36,960 bases of DNA from Acidobacteriota bacterium (GCA_003223835.1 QHWR01000067.1:1-36960); one strand, 5' to 3'; positions 6,811 to 15,085 are shown, counted from the first letter of the stretch. Numbers and translations are program-made. The notes: generated by a model from the letters alone, not told the origin.

Positions 6811-8088
6811 TTATCGCGGCGCGCCGGCCTGGCGGCGGCGCCGCTGGGCGAACTCCGGCGCTTGTCTGATGCACGTCCCGAGGATGCCGAGCGACCGGGT
6901 CAGCGCGCGCAGCCCCGTGCGCTGCAGCTCGGGCGCCTCCGTCCCCACCTGCGGGAATCCGTTGGCATCGGGCGTCACGGTTTCCCAGTTCCGGAACAAA
7001 CGCCCCCACGGGCTTTGGAGGACGCTCTTCATCATCCGGCGCGCGTTGAGCGGGTACCAGAAGCTGTCGTGGTAGACGACGCTTGCGATGTACGCCCAGG
7101 GGGCGAGGACCGTCTTCAGCGACCACTCGATCGGCTTCTTCATCGGTCCCCAGTAGATCTTGTGCTGCATCCGCGACGCGAACGTCATCTTCTTGAACGG
7201 CCCGACGAAGTGCCAGTTCTCTGCCGCCGCGGACTGATCGCCCACGATCTCGATCTCGCGCGGATCGCCGCACCCGAGCCCCAGCTCGTGCGCCATCCGG
7301 ATGAATTTGATCGACATCGGGTCGAATCCCATCAGCTTCGCCGCGACGGCGTCAATCGCCACCTGGTCCGCGCTCGCCAGCAACACGTCCTTCACGTACG
7401 GCATCATGCAGCGCGGGCCAGGACCGTCCCCCGCGAACGTGCCGTCCATCACCGCGAACACGCCGCGGTGGATCTTCTTCTGGATCATCAGCAGATCGAC
7501 GAGCGTCTCGTGGATCACCGGATGGGTCCAGTGCCGGCGCTCGTTCAGCAGCCCTCCGAACGCGTTCTTCATCGCGCCGGTCGTCGTCGTGAACACGTGC
7601 GTCTTCACCGTCGGCAGATGGACGATGTTCTCGCCGATGAACCGCTTCGGGATCATGAACCCGTTCGGGTAGACCTCGTTCAGGCACGTGAACTTCTTCG
7701 TGAGATCGCCGACGGCGTCCCTGATGTTGATCCACTCTTCGGTCTCGTAGATGTGGATGTTCCGCAGGCCGTGCGCCTCGACGACGTTCACCTGCTTGTT
7801 CTCGCGCTCGCCCAGGTGCGCGTCGATGACGACCGTGCGGTTGTGGCACGCGTGAATCAGGTCAGGCGAGTAGCCGTCCTGTTTCATCGCCCGGATGACG
7901 CCTTCGAGCTGCCACGGCGTCGTCGAGCTGGCGGGGAAGAAGAAGTGCCAGGAGATGTTGACCTTCAGCGCCGTATCGGCATCCTTCGCTACGACGTCCT
8001 GGTAGCCGGCGAGGTTCATCACCGAGTGATAGTCCCGCAGCACCGTGGACGGCTGGGTACGAAGGATCGCGACTTTCGATTTCGCCAT
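6811..8088 (-). CDS. DUF362 domain protein
   Basis: The 425-residue protein matches the DUF362 family in layout: VAILRTQPSTVLRDYH at the start, KVNISWHFFFPASSTTPW near residue 45, then NIVHLPTVKTHVFTTTTGAMKN and DGTFAGDGPGPR. DUF362 proteins have no firmly assigned activity; some carry iron-sulfur ferredoxin domains, but no Cys-rich ferredoxin motif is seen here. The C-terminal ~130 residues (WGPMKKPIEWSLKTVLAPWAYIASVV) include a moderately hydrophobic stretch. It begins 4 nt after the prenyltransferase stop, so the two are almost certainly co-translated. Association with DPPR-synthase-like enzymes suggests a role in the prenyl-phosphate pentose pathway, as inference only. Confidence 0.8.
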   Translation of the reverse strand: MAKSKVAILRTQPSTVLRDYHSVMNLAGYQDVVAKDADTALKVNISWHFFFPASSTTPWQLEGVIRAMKQDGYSPDLIHACHNRTVVIDAHLGERENKQVNVVEAHGLRNIHIYETEEWINIRDAVGDLTKKFTCLNEVYPNGFMIPKRFIGENIVHLPTVKTHVFTTTTGAMKNAFGGLLNERRHWTHPVIHETLVDLLMIQKKIHRGVFAVMDGTFAGDGPGPRCMMPYVKDVLLASADQVAIDAVAAKLMGFDPMSIKFIRMAHELGLGCGDPREIEIVGDQSAAAENWHFVGPFKKMTFASRMQHKIYWGPMKKPIEWSLKTVLAPWAYIASVVYHDSFWYPLNARRMMKSVLQSPWGRLFRNWETVTPDANGFPQVGTEAPELQRTGLRALTRSLGILGTCIRQAPEFAQRRRRQAGAPR

Positions 8089-8092
8089 GCGG

Positions 8093-9067
8093 TTAACCCA
8101 GGTCGAACAGGCGGAGCTGCGGGCCGTAGATGATGATGGCGACCGCGACCCCCCACAACGCCACGCACATGAGGAGCGGGCGGTCGTTCAACAGCATGTC
8201 CGACGGACTGCCGCCTCCCTCTTTCTTGTGGACCAGATACAGATAACGAAAGATGCCGTAGAGCGGGAACACCAGCGTCAGCCCGAGGTAGTCCGTGTGG
8301 AACTTCTGGACCGTCTCGGGGCTCACCGTGTAGATCACGTACGAAATCAACGTCGATGCCGTGACGACGGCGATCATCTGATCGAGCAGGTACGGACTGT
8401 AGTGCTCCAGGATCGGGCGGTGGCCCGTGGCGCCGTCGGCCAGCAGGACGAGTTCGTGCCGGCGTTTGCTCAACGCCAGGAACAGCGCCAGAAGGATCGT
8501 GAGGATCAGCAGCCAGTGGCTCATCGCGACGTCAATCGCGACGGCGCCCGCCGCGGCGCGGAGCACGAACCCGATGGCAATCGTCAGCACATCGATGATC
8601 ACGATGTGTTTGAGCGGACCCGAGTAGAGCGCCAGCAGCGAGACGTACGCGAGCGATACGACGAAGAACGGGCGATTGATCGTCCACGCGAACCCCAGCG
8701 CCGCCGCCAGCAGCACGATCGCCGTCGCGATCGCGAGGTTGACGGGGACGGTGCCCGATGCGATCGGACGGTTTCGCTTCAGGGGATGAAGACGATCGGC
8801 CTCCCGGTCCGCCACGTCGTTGACGAGGTAGACGACGCCGGACAAGGCGCAGAAGACCGCGAAGGCAAGCACGCTCCGCCGGATCGACGACGGATCCAGC
8901 AGACGCTGGCCGAACAGCAGCCCGAAGAAGACGAACAGGTTCTTCGTCCACTGCGACGGCCGCACGGAGCGGACGAGTCCCAGCAGAAGTGACTGAGCGG
9001 GCACGCCGACCCGCTCGCGTCTCGCATCGGTCCGTTGAGCAGTCCTGGAAATGGTGTGTTGCGCCAT
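8093..9067 (-). CDS. UbiA-family decaprenyl-phosphate phosphoribosyltransferase-like protein
   Basis: This polytopic UbiA prenyltransferase is 324 residues long with about eight or nine hydrophobic segments. The first Asp-rich motif is N83-D84-x-x-D87-x-x-x-D91 followed by HPLKRNRPIASG, and PSQWTKNLFVF lies near the N-terminus. This combination is typical of 5-phosphoribosyl-1-pyrophosphate:decaprenyl-phosphate phosphoribosyltransferases, which make decaprenyl-phosphoryl-5-phosphoribose, the precursor of arabinose donors in mycobacteria. Quinone-type UbiA enzymes are less likely given that N-terminus. The start at ATG 9067 has no clear Shine-Dalgarno; a GTG around residue 20 (VGVPAQS) would also preserve the whole fold. 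It lies 34 nt after the STAS gene and 4 nt before the DUF362 gene. Confidence 0.82.
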   Translation of the reverse strand: MAQHTISRTAQRTDARRERVGVPAQSLLLGLVRSVRPSQWTKNLFVFFGLLFGQRLLDPSSIRRSVLAFAVFCALSGVVYLVNDVADREADRLHPLKRNRPIASGTVPVNLAIATAIVLLAAALGFAWTINRPFFVVSLAYVSLLALYSGPLKHIVIIDVLTIAIGFVLRAAAGAVAIDVAMSHWLLILTILLALFLALSKRRHELVLLADGATGHRPILEHYSPYLLDQMIAVVTASTLISYVIYTVSPETVQKFHTDYLGLTLVFPLYGIFRYLYLVHKKEGGGSPSDMLLNDRPLLMCVALWGVAVAIIIYGPQLRLFDLG

Positions 9068-9101
9068 GCGCGCACGCCGCGCGGCGGGTGGTGCGTCGAA
9101 C

Positions 9102-9440
9102 CTAGCGGAAGCTCTTGAGCGCGTCGGCTTCCGAGTCGTAGGTTTCGAAGACGGTCAGCAGCTTCGTGATCGAGAGCAGATCCTGAATCCGCTTCGTCAG
9201 GTTCAGCAGCTTGAGCTTCCCCCCCTGACGACTGACCGTGGTGTAGGTCCGCACGATTTCGCCCAGCCCCGCGCTGTCGATATAAGGCACGCCCTCGAGG
9301 TTGAGCAGCAGCTGCTTCCGTTCCTGCTGGATGAGAGAATTGATCTTGTCCTTGAGCAGCTCGTCGCCTTCACCCAAGGTCATCTTGCCCTTCAGGTCGA
9401 GAATCGTCACTCCGTCCTTGACCCGTTCGTCGATCTGCAT
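9102..9440 (-). CDS. STAS-domain anti-sigma factor antagonist
   Basis: This 112-residue single STAS domain has the SpoIIAA/RsbV signature DSAGLG, with the phosphorylatable Ser at residue 56, between LLLNLEGVPYI and the long following helix. Such proteins bind an anti-sigma kinase when unphosphorylated and so release a sigma factor or other partner. A strong Shine-Dalgarno (GGAGGAG) precedes the ATG at 9440. It is the first gene of the minus-strand glycan operon, with a promoter-like sequence just upstream. No cognate kinase or phosphatase is in the window, so its partner is unknown. Its place at the head of an envelope operon suggests partner-switch control of synthesis. Confidence 0.9.
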   Translation of the reverse strand: MQIDERVKDGVTILDLKGKMTLGEGDELLKDKINSLIQQERKQLLLNLEGVPYIDSAGLGEIVRTYTTVSRQGGKLKLLNLTKRIQDLLSITKLLTVFETYDSEADALKSFR

Positions 9441-9484
9441 TGCCGCTCCTCCAGCCGTACCTGTTCGCCTGAAAAAGACCGGCC

Positions 9485-9514
9485 AGCGTACTACGGAATT
9501 GCAATTAGTGTCAA
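9485..9514 (-). promoter_or_regulatory. Candidate promoter of the STAS/glycan operon
   Basis: On the minus strand a perfect -35 TTGACA (9514..9509) is followed after 18 nt by TACGCT (9490..9485). A 10-nt palindrome AATTGCAATT lies within the spacer at 9498-9507 and could be an operator. The predicted transcript would start near 9478, about 40 nt before the STAS start codon. The -10 hexamer is weak. Confidence 0.45.
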
Positions 9515-9638
9515 TTTCTACAAGGGTTTCCGGGAATTTCCGACGCGCCTTCCGATCGGCGGCGACGGCGATCGGACAGGGGGCCGCGAGCCGCAGGAAG
9601 GTCGGTTTCGGGGGACTCGGAGCGGGCCCGCGTCGCGC

Positions 9639-9839
9639 CTATTGCTCCTCGTCGCCGTACGGCGAGGGCTGCGGCCCGGGGATGATGCCGGCGATGTCCG
9701 GATCTTCGCCCGTCGCGGCCTGGGGGTTCGACGCGCGGCGGATTTTGGCTTCCTCGCGTCGCGCCGCCTTCTGGTTCCGCTTTTCGATCTGCGCGCGCTC
9801 GCGCGCGCGTTTGTTTTGCGTGGGTCGGGATCGGTTCAC
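9639..9839 (-). CDS. Small basic conserved-type protein
   Basis: The 66-residue product starts at GTG 9839, preceded by a GGGGAA Shine-Dalgarno six nt upstream. Its N-terminal 40 residues are very basic and helical (NRSRPTQNKRARERAQIEKR, then AARREEAKIRR), and the C-terminus is acidic and proline-rich (GEDPDIAGIIPGPQP). I have seen small proteins of this plan in Acidobacteriota, but no function is known to me; nucleic-acid or ribosome binding is a guess from charge. It is a single gene between the RND pump and the STAS operon. A start further upstream (9920) would add a stretch with no Shine-Dalgarno support. Confidence 0.6.
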   Translation of the reverse strand: MNRSRPTQNKRARERAQIEKRNQKAARREEAKIRRASNPQAATGEDPDIAGIIPGPQPSPYGDEEQ

Positions 9840-9910
9840 AAGCAGTTCCCCTTTGTGTGTGTTGCCCGCGCCGCGCTCGCGCGCTTCCGTGGGGGCAGGG
9901 AGGCCTCTGC

Positions 9911-9940
9911 ATTGTGGCACGACGCCGCGTGGTCTGTCGA
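9911..9940 (-). promoter_or_regulatory. Weak candidate promoter for the small basic protein
   Basis: On the minus strand TCGACA (9940..9935) and CACAAT (9916..9911) are 18 nt apart, about 70 nt upstream of the GTG at 9839. Each hexamer has one mismatch to consensus. Confidence 0.3.
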
Positions 9941-9954
9941 GCAGCGGAACTCAC

Positions 9955-9981
9955 CACGGAGAGCGCAGAGATCACGGAGAG
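9955..9981. repeat. Nonamer tandem repeat
   Basis: Three 9-nt units lie in tandem: CACGGAGAG, CGCAGAGAT, CACGGAGAG. They lie in the 160-base gap between the small basic gene and the 3' end of the RND pump. No inverted counterpart is seen nearby. Confidence 0.55.
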
Positions 9982-9999
9982 AATCCGATCCCCGAGGTC

Positions 10000-12900
10000 T
10001 CAGGATGTCGCGGTGCGATGGCTGACGCCGCCGACGCGTTCCCGGATCGTCTCGATGACCACGTAGAGCACCGGGATGAACACGATATTCAGGAACGTCG
10101 ACACGACCATCCCGCCCGCGACCGCGGTGCCCACGGAATGCCGCGCTTCCTGCCCGGCGCCGGTCGCGAAGACCAGCGGCAGCACGCCGAGGATGAAGGC
10201 CAGGGACGTCATCAGGATCGGCCGCAGCCGGATCCGTCCCGCTTCGATGGCGGCGTCGACGATCGACAGGCCGCGTCCGCGGAGCTGCTCGGCGAACTCG
10301 ACGATCAGGATCGCGTTCTTCGCCGCCAGGCCGATCAGCATCACGAGGCCGACCTGGCAGTACACGTCGTTGGCCAACCCGCGAATCCACTGCCCCGACA
10401 GCGCGCCGAGGACCGCCAGCGGCACGCCGAGCAGGACGATGAATGGCAGCACCAGGCTTTCGTACTGCGCGGCGAGCGTGAGGTAAACGAGCAGCAGCGC
10501 CAGCCCGAAGATCGCGATCGACTGGCTGCCGGCCTTCGTTTCCTCGAGCGAGATGCCGGACCACGCGTAGGTCATGCCGGCCGGCAGCGTGCGCGTGGCC
10601 AGCGTTTCCATTTCGCGCAGCGCGTCCCCCGAGCTGATGCCCGGGGCCGCGGAGCCGTTCAGCGTGGCGGAGCGAAACAGGTTGAAGTGCCCGATCACCT
10701 GCGGCGCGGTCGTCTCCTTCACGTCGATGACGCTTTCGAGCGGCACCATCTGTCCGGAGCGCGTCCGCGCGTACATCTGATCCAGCGACTTCGGGTCGGA
10801 GCGATACGCCTTGTCGGCTTGAACGTAGACGCGATAGGCGCGGTTGTTGAACTGGAAGTCGTTCACGTACGCCGATCCGAGGAACGTCTGCATCGCGCTG
10901 GTGACCTCGCTCAGCGGCAACCCGACCGCGAGCGCCTTCTGGCGATCGATCGTCACCTGGAGCTGAGGGTCGTTCGCGGTGAACGCGGTGAACACGCCAC
11001 GCAGCTTCGGATCGCGGTTCGCGGCGCCCATGATCGCGTACGCGGCGCCCGCCAGCGCGTTGATGTCGGCACCGGTCTGATCCAGTACCTGGAACTCGAA
11101 CCCGCCGAAGCGGCTCAGACCCGGGATCGACGGCGGCGAGAACGGCACGACGATCGCGCCCGGGATGCTCAGGAGGCGTCCGGTGACGCGTCCGAGCATC
11201 GCCTGCGCCGAGTGATCGGCGCCCCGGCGCTGATCGAACGGCTTGAGCCTCGTGAAAATGATCCCCTGGTTCGACGCGGCGCCGCTGAAGCTGAACCCCA
11301 TGACGGAGAACACCGCGAGCGTATCCGGATCTTTCAGCAGGATCTGCTCGGCCTGGCGCCCGATGCCGCCGGTGTACTGCAGCGACGCGCCGGCGGGCGC
11401 GATCACCTGCGACAGAATGTACCCCTGGTCTTCCTCGGGGACGAACGCCTGCGGGACGCGCCGGTAGACCCACACGGTCGCAGCGATCATCACGAAGAAG
11501 AGCAGCACGACCGCCGCGCGCCAGGACATCCCGCGCCGGATGAACCGCACGTACGTGTTGGTGCCGCCCGTGATCGCCCGCTCGACGCCGCTGAAGAAGC
11601 GTCCCTTGTGGTGGCTCTGGCGCTCGAGAAGCAGCGCCGACAACGCCGGCGTCAGCGTGACGGCGTTGAACGCCGACAGCGCGACGGCGAACGCCATCGT
11701 CGTCGAGAACTGCGCGTAGAGACGTCCGGTCGTGCCGGGGAAGAACGCCACCGGCACGAACACGGCGATCAGGACGAGGGCGGTGGCGATGACGGCGCCG
11801 AGCACCTCGCGCATCGCGTCGGTCGCCGCTTTCGCGGCCGGCACCCGGAATTCCTGGATGTGGCGCTCGATGTTCTCGATGACGACGATCGCGTCGTCGA
11901 CCACGATGCCCGTGGCGAGGATGATCCCGAAGAGCGTGAGCGTGTTGATCGAATAGCCCAGCAGCTTGATGAACGCGAAGGCGCCCACGAGCGATACCGG
12001 GATCGTAATCGTCGGGATGATGGTGCTGCGCCACGTCTGCAGGAAGATGAAGATGACGAGCACGACGAGGGCAATCGCCTGCGCGAGCGTTTTCAGCACC
12101 TCGCGAATGGAGTCGTGGACCACCTCGGTCGTGTTCAGCGCGATCTGGTACTTGAGGCCCGGCGGGAATCGTTCCTCGAGCCGCGTCAGCTCCGCTTCGA
12201 TCGCACTCGCCACGTCGAGCGCGTTGGCGGTCGGAAGCTGGATCACGCCGAACCCGACGGCCGGCACGCCCTGAAATCGAAGGTCCGCGGAGTACGTCTC
12301 CGCGCCGAGCTCGGTATAACCGACGTCCTTGACGCGCACGAGCGATCCGTCGGCGCCGGATTTCAGAATGATGTTGTCGAAGTCCGTCGCTTCCTGCAGA
12401 CGTCCCTGCACGCGGACGCTGATCTGGTACATCTGCCCCTGCGGCGCCGGCTCCTGGCCGAGCGCGCCGGCGGCGACCTGCGCGTTCTGCTGGCTCAGCG
12501 CGCCGACGACGTCGCCGGCCGTGAGCTGGCGTGCCGCGAGACGCCCCGGATCGAGCCACAACCGCATCGAGTACTTGCGCTCGCCGAAGATCAGGACGTC
12601 GCTGACGCCCGGAATCCGCTTGAGCGCGTCCTTCACGTAGACGTCGATGTAGTTGCTGAGGAACAGCGAGTCGTACTCGCCGTGCTCCGCGTAGACGCCG
12701 ACGGCCATCACGAACCCCGTCGCCTGCTTGTTGACGGTGACGCCGAGCTGACGGACCTCCGTCGGCAGCCGTCCGAGCGCCTGGGCGACGCGGTTCTGCA
12801 CGTCGACTTGCGCGAGGTCCTGATCGCGCGTGACGTCGAACGTCACGTTGATCGTCGAGATGCCGCTGTTCGTGCTCGAGGAGGTCATGTAGAGCATGCC

Positions 12901-13122
12901 CTCCACGCCGTTGATCGCCTGCTCGAGCGGCGTCGTGACCGCGGTCTCCACTTCCTGCGCGTTCGCGCCGGTGTAGATCGAGAGCACCGTGATGTTCGGC
13001 GGCGCGAGCGGCGGGTACTGCGCCACCGGCATCGTAGGAATCGCGATCAGTCCCGCGAGGATGATGACGAGCGAGCAGACCGACGCGAGGATGGGACGGC
13101 GGATGAACGTGTCAACGAACAT
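10000..13122 (-). CDS. RND multidrug efflux transporter, HAE1 family (AcrB-like)
   Basis: This inner-membrane, proton-driven trimeric pump is 1040 residues, the usual length of HAE1 proteins. It starts with the standard MFVDTFIRRPILASV transmembrane helix 1. The porter-domain sequence QYPPLAPPNITV follows, and transmembrane helix 4 carries the paired acidic residues of the proton relay (GIVVDDAIVVIEN, about residue 410). The second half repeats the fold, with GLAAKNAILIVEFAEQLR near residue 940. ATG at 13122 follows the adaptor stop by 27 nt with AGG just upstream, so adaptor and pump form one operon. No outer-membrane TolC-type gene is present in the window. Substrates cannot be told from sequence, though amphiphilic drugs are usual for the family. 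Confidence 0.96.
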   Translation of the reverse strand: MFVDTFIRRPILASVCSLVIILAGLIAIPTMPVAQYPPLAPPNITVLSIYTGANAQEVETAVTTPLEQAINGVEGMLYMTSSSTNSGISTINVTFDVTRDQDLAQVDVQNRVAQALGRLPTEVRQLGVTVNKQATGFVMAVGVYAEHGEYDSLFLSNYIDVYVKDALKRIPGVSDVLIFGERKYSMRLWLDPGRLAARQLTAGDVVGALSQQNAQVAAGALGQEPAPQGQMYQISVRVQGRLQEATDFDNIILKSGADGSLVRVKDVGYTELGAETYSADLRFQGVPAVGFGVIQLPTANALDVASAIEAELTRLEERFPPGLKYQIALNTTEVVHDSIREVLKTLAQAIALVVLVIFIFLQTWRSTIIPTITIPVSLVGAFAFIKLLGYSINTLTLFGIILATGIVVDDAIVVIENIERHIQEFRVPAAKAATDAMREVLGAVIATALVLIAVFVPVAFFPGTTGRLYAQFSTTMAFAVALSAFNAVTLTPALSALLLERQSHHKGRFFSGVERAITGGTNTYVRFIRRGMSWRAAVVLLFFVMIAATVWVYRRVPQAFVPEEDQGYILSQVIAPAGASLQYTGGIGRQAEQILLKDPDTLAVFSVMGFSFSGAASNQGIIFTRLKPFDQRRGADHSAQAMLGRVTGRLLSIPGAIVVPFSPPSIPGLSRFGGFEFQVLDQTGADINALAGAAYAIMGAANRDPKLRGVFTAFTANDPQLQVTIDRQKALAVGLPLSEVTSAMQTFLGSAYVNDFQFNNRAYRVYVQADKAYRSDPKSLDQMYARTRSGQMVPLESVIDVKETTAPQVIGHFNLFRSATLNGSAAPGISSGDALREMETLATRTLPAGMTYAWSGISLEETKAGSQSIAIFGLALLLVYLTLAAQYESLVLPFIVLLGVPLAVLGALSGQWIRGLANDVYCQVGLVMLIGLAAKNAILIVEFAEQLRGRGLSIVDAAIEAGRIRLRPILMTSLAFILGVLPLVFATGAGQEARHSVGTAVAGGMVVSTFLNIVFIPVLYVVIETIRERVGGVSHRTATS

Positions 13123-13149
13123 AAATGGCCTGCGGACCCGAGGTCCCGC

Positions 13150-14262
13150 CTACTCCAGGCGGACGGGCGCGCCGTCCGCGAGCTTCTGGACGCCCGACAC
13201 GATGACCCGGTCGCCGGGCTTGAGTCCTCCCTGGACGACGTAGTCGTTGCCGAGGACGGCGCCGACCTGGACGGGACGCTGGCGCGCGACGGGTCCCTGG
13301 CCGCCCGGCTCCGCGACGAAGCAGAAATACTGGCCGCTGACGCGCGTGACGGCGACAATCGGAATCGTCAATCCCGGGACGGTTCGCCACACGACCCTCG
13401 CACGGACGAACTGCTGGACCTTCACCGACGGCGGCGTGTCACGAAGAGCCGCCTTTGCGAGCACCGTCTGCGTCGCCGGATCCACGCGTGGCGCGACGAA
13501 CGTGATCTGGTTGGTCGCGACCACCTTGCCCTCGTCGTCGAGAATCTGGACGGGCAGCCCCGCTTTCAGCTGCGGCGCGCGTTCGAGCGGTACCTGGATG
13601 TAGGCCTCGAGCCCGCGCTTGTCGTCGATCGTCGTAATGATCGTCGAGGTCGTCACGCGATCTCCCTGGCGGACCGGGATGTCGCCGACGACGCCGGCCT
13701 GTGGGGCGGTCACGCGATAGTACCGAAGCTCGACCTGACCTTCGCGCACTTGGGCGTTGAGCGACGCGAGGCTCGCCTGAGCGGTCTCGAGCTGATGCTG
13801 CGCCTCATCGTACTCGTTGCGGCTAATCGCGCCCGCGTCGAGGAGCGCCTTGAGCCGCTGGACCTGTCCGCGCCAGTACGTCACGTCCGCTTCGCGCGCC
13901 GCGCGGTTCGACTCGGTGCTCCGCACGTTCGCCGCCTGTTTCTCGGGGTCGATTTGCATGAGCGGCGTGCCCACGCGCACGAGGTCGCCCGACTTGACGA
14001 GGATGCGGTTGACGACCCCCTCCACCTGCGGTTGGACGGTCGTCGAGTGCAGCGAGCGGACCGTCGCGATGAAGTCGGATGTGTCCGCGATCGGCCGCAG
14101 CTCGAGCGTGAGCACCTTGACGCCGGCCGCGGGCGCGCCTCCCTGGCGTCCGGCGCCCTGTCCTTGAGATGCCGCGCCGCCGCTCCCCCCGCACGCCGCG
14201 GCTGCCGCGAGCGCGACGGCGAGGGGCAGCCACGCATAACGAGCACGAATGTGGTCCAACAT
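13150..14262 (-). CDS. RND efflux periplasmic adaptor (membrane fusion lipoprotein)
   Basis: The 370-residue adaptor links the RND pump to an outer-membrane channel. ATG at 14262 gives a lipoprotein signal peptide with Cys at residue 24 after a run of alanines; upstream in-frame codons are repeat-derived and lack a signal. The mature protein has a beta-barrel/lipoyl half (TVQPQVEGVVNRILVKSGD), a helical hairpin (about residues 90-150, QVQRLKALLDAGAISRNEYD), the second lipoyl half (RVTAPQAGVVGDIPVRQGD) and a C-terminal membrane-proximal domain. This order is typical of the AcrA/MexA family. It is co-transcribed with the pump downstream. Confidence 0.94.
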   Translation of the reverse strand: MLDHIRARYAWLPLAVALAAAAACGGSGGAASQGQGAGRQGGAPAAGVKVLTLELRPIADTSDFIATVRSLHSTTVQPQVEGVVNRILVKSGDLVRVGTPLMQIDPEKQAANVRSTESNRAAREADVTYWRGQVQRLKALLDAGAISRNEYDEAQHQLETAQASLASLNAQVREGQVELRYYRVTAPQAGVVGDIPVRQGDRVTTSTIITTIDDKRGLEAYIQVPLERAPQLKAGLPVQILDDEGKVVATNQITFVAPRVDPATQTVLAKAALRDTPPSVKVQQFVRARVVWRTVPGLTIPIVAVTRVSGQYFCFVAEPGGQGPVARQRPVQVGAVLGNDYVVQGGLKPGDRVIVSGVQKLADGAPVRLE

Positions 14263-14330
14263 GTTGTCGGGATGTCTCCGGGTGTGAGACGCCGCCCCGC
14301 GGCGCCGGGTTCCGTGCCACATGTGCACGC

Positions 14331-14415
14331 CACAGATGAACACAGATGCACACAGATTATCTGTGTCCATCTGTGTATATCTGTGGCTCCAAAAGTATAT
14401 CTGTGGCTCTAAAAG
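14331..14415. repeat. Decamer array, inverted, plus 20-bp tandem duplication
   Basis: Three units of period 10 (CACAGATGAA, CACAGATGCA, CACAGATTAT) are followed by complementary units (CTGTGTCCAT, CTGTGTATAT, CTGTGGCTCC), a centre-symmetric hairpin of arrays. The last part is a 20-bp tandem duplication, 14376-14395 and 14396-14415, with one mismatch. The second copy's AAAAG supplies the U-tract of the adjacent terminator. It lies upstream of the efflux adaptor start. Confidence 0.8.
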
Positions 14416-14440
14416 AAAGGGCCACGCGCCGGCGTGGCCC
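14411..14440 (-). terminator. Intrinsic terminator after the zinc-ribbon gene
   Basis: Read on the minus strand, a perfect 9-bp stem (GGGCCACGC / GCGTGGCCC, 14440..14419) with a 4-nt loop is followed by TTTCTTTT (14418..14411). It lies 28 nt after the stop of the gene at 14468 and before the efflux adaptor operon. Confidence 0.85.
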
Positions 14441-14467
14441 TGTTGACCTCAGGCCGAGCCGTCGACT

Positions 14468-14779
14468 CTACACGCCGCCGGCTCCCGCGAATTTGCGCTG
14501 CTGAAAGCACTCGCGGCAGAAGACCGGACGTCCTTGCGTGGGCCGGAACGGGACCGTGGTTTCCTTGCCGCACGCCGAGCAATTGGTCGTGGTTTCGACG
14601 CGTTCGCGGCCGACCGCCGCGCCCGACGCCGGGCGCGCTGCGCGCTTCGCCTTGCAGCTCTTGCAGCGCTTGGGTTCGTTCTTGAAGTTCTTGTCCGCGA
14701 AGAAGAGTTGTTCACCCGCGGTCCAGACGAACGGGGCCCCACAATCCACGCAGGTCAGGGTCTTGTCCTGGAACTCCAT
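14468..14779 (-). CDS. Double zinc-ribbon protein
   Basis: The 103-residue protein has two zinc-binding units. The first has Cys 10/13 and 39/42 (CVDCGAPFVW, then RCKSCK); the second has Cys 67/70 and 88/91 (CSACGKE, then GRPVFCRECF). This pairing is familiar from small conserved zinc-ribbon proteins of uncharacterised function. ATG at 14779 is chosen because AAAGG precedes it by 7 nt and the fold starts there. It follows the bS21 gene by 108 nt on the same strand, suggesting co-transcription and a possible translation or RNA-binding role (inference). It is followed by a clear terminator. Confidence 0.8.
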   Translation of the reverse strand: MEFQDKTLTCVDCGAPFVWTAGEQLFFADKNFKNEPKRCKSCKAKRAARPASGAAVGRERVETTTNCSACGKETTVPFRPTQGRPVFCRECFQQRKFAGAGGV

Positions 14780-14887
14780 CGGTCTACCTTTCTCGCCCTC
14801 TGATAGGAAACGACGACAGCCACCGTCTCCTCGAACGGCGGCGGGACCCGGCCCCTGCGGCCGGGCCCGCACACACTCGTGCTGCGG

Positions 14888-15085
14888 CTAGTCCGATTCG
14901 CGGCGCTGCTTCTTACGCGTGCGTTTGCGCGCCAGCGCCTGCTTGGCGCGGCGCCGATCGCCCGGCTTCAAATAGAAGGAGTGCTTCTTGATATCCTTGA
15001 TGATATCTTCCTGCTGCACCTTCCGCTTGAATCGGCGAAGCGCGCTTTCGATCGACTCGCCGTCCTGAACTTTCACTTCAGCCAA
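14888..15085 (-). CDS. rpsU: 30S ribosomal protein bS21
   Basis: The 65-residue basic protein begins MAEVKVQDGESIESALRRFK and continues with KVQQEDIIKDIKKHSFYLKP and a C-terminal RKRTRKKQRR tail, the standard bS21 sequence plan. bS21 sits near the anti-Shine-Dalgarno region of the 30S subunit and assists initiation. The start is TTG at 15085, with a strong AGGGGG Shine-Dalgarno about 11 nt upstream; a TTG start may keep the level low. A promoter with a near-consensus -35 lies about 113 nt upstream. It is divergent from purD, so the 207-nt gap holds both control regions. Confidence 0.95.
   Translation of the reverse strand: MAEVKVQDGESIESALRRFKRKVQQEDIIKDIKKHSFYLKPGDRRRAKQALARKRTRKKQRRESD

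Noticed and set aside
9301-14412. A 1703-codon open frame on the plus strand
   Set aside because: It runs antisense to the STAS protein, the RND pump and the adaptor. Its composition (Arg, His, Asp-rich, low complexity) is that of a GC-rich shadow frame.
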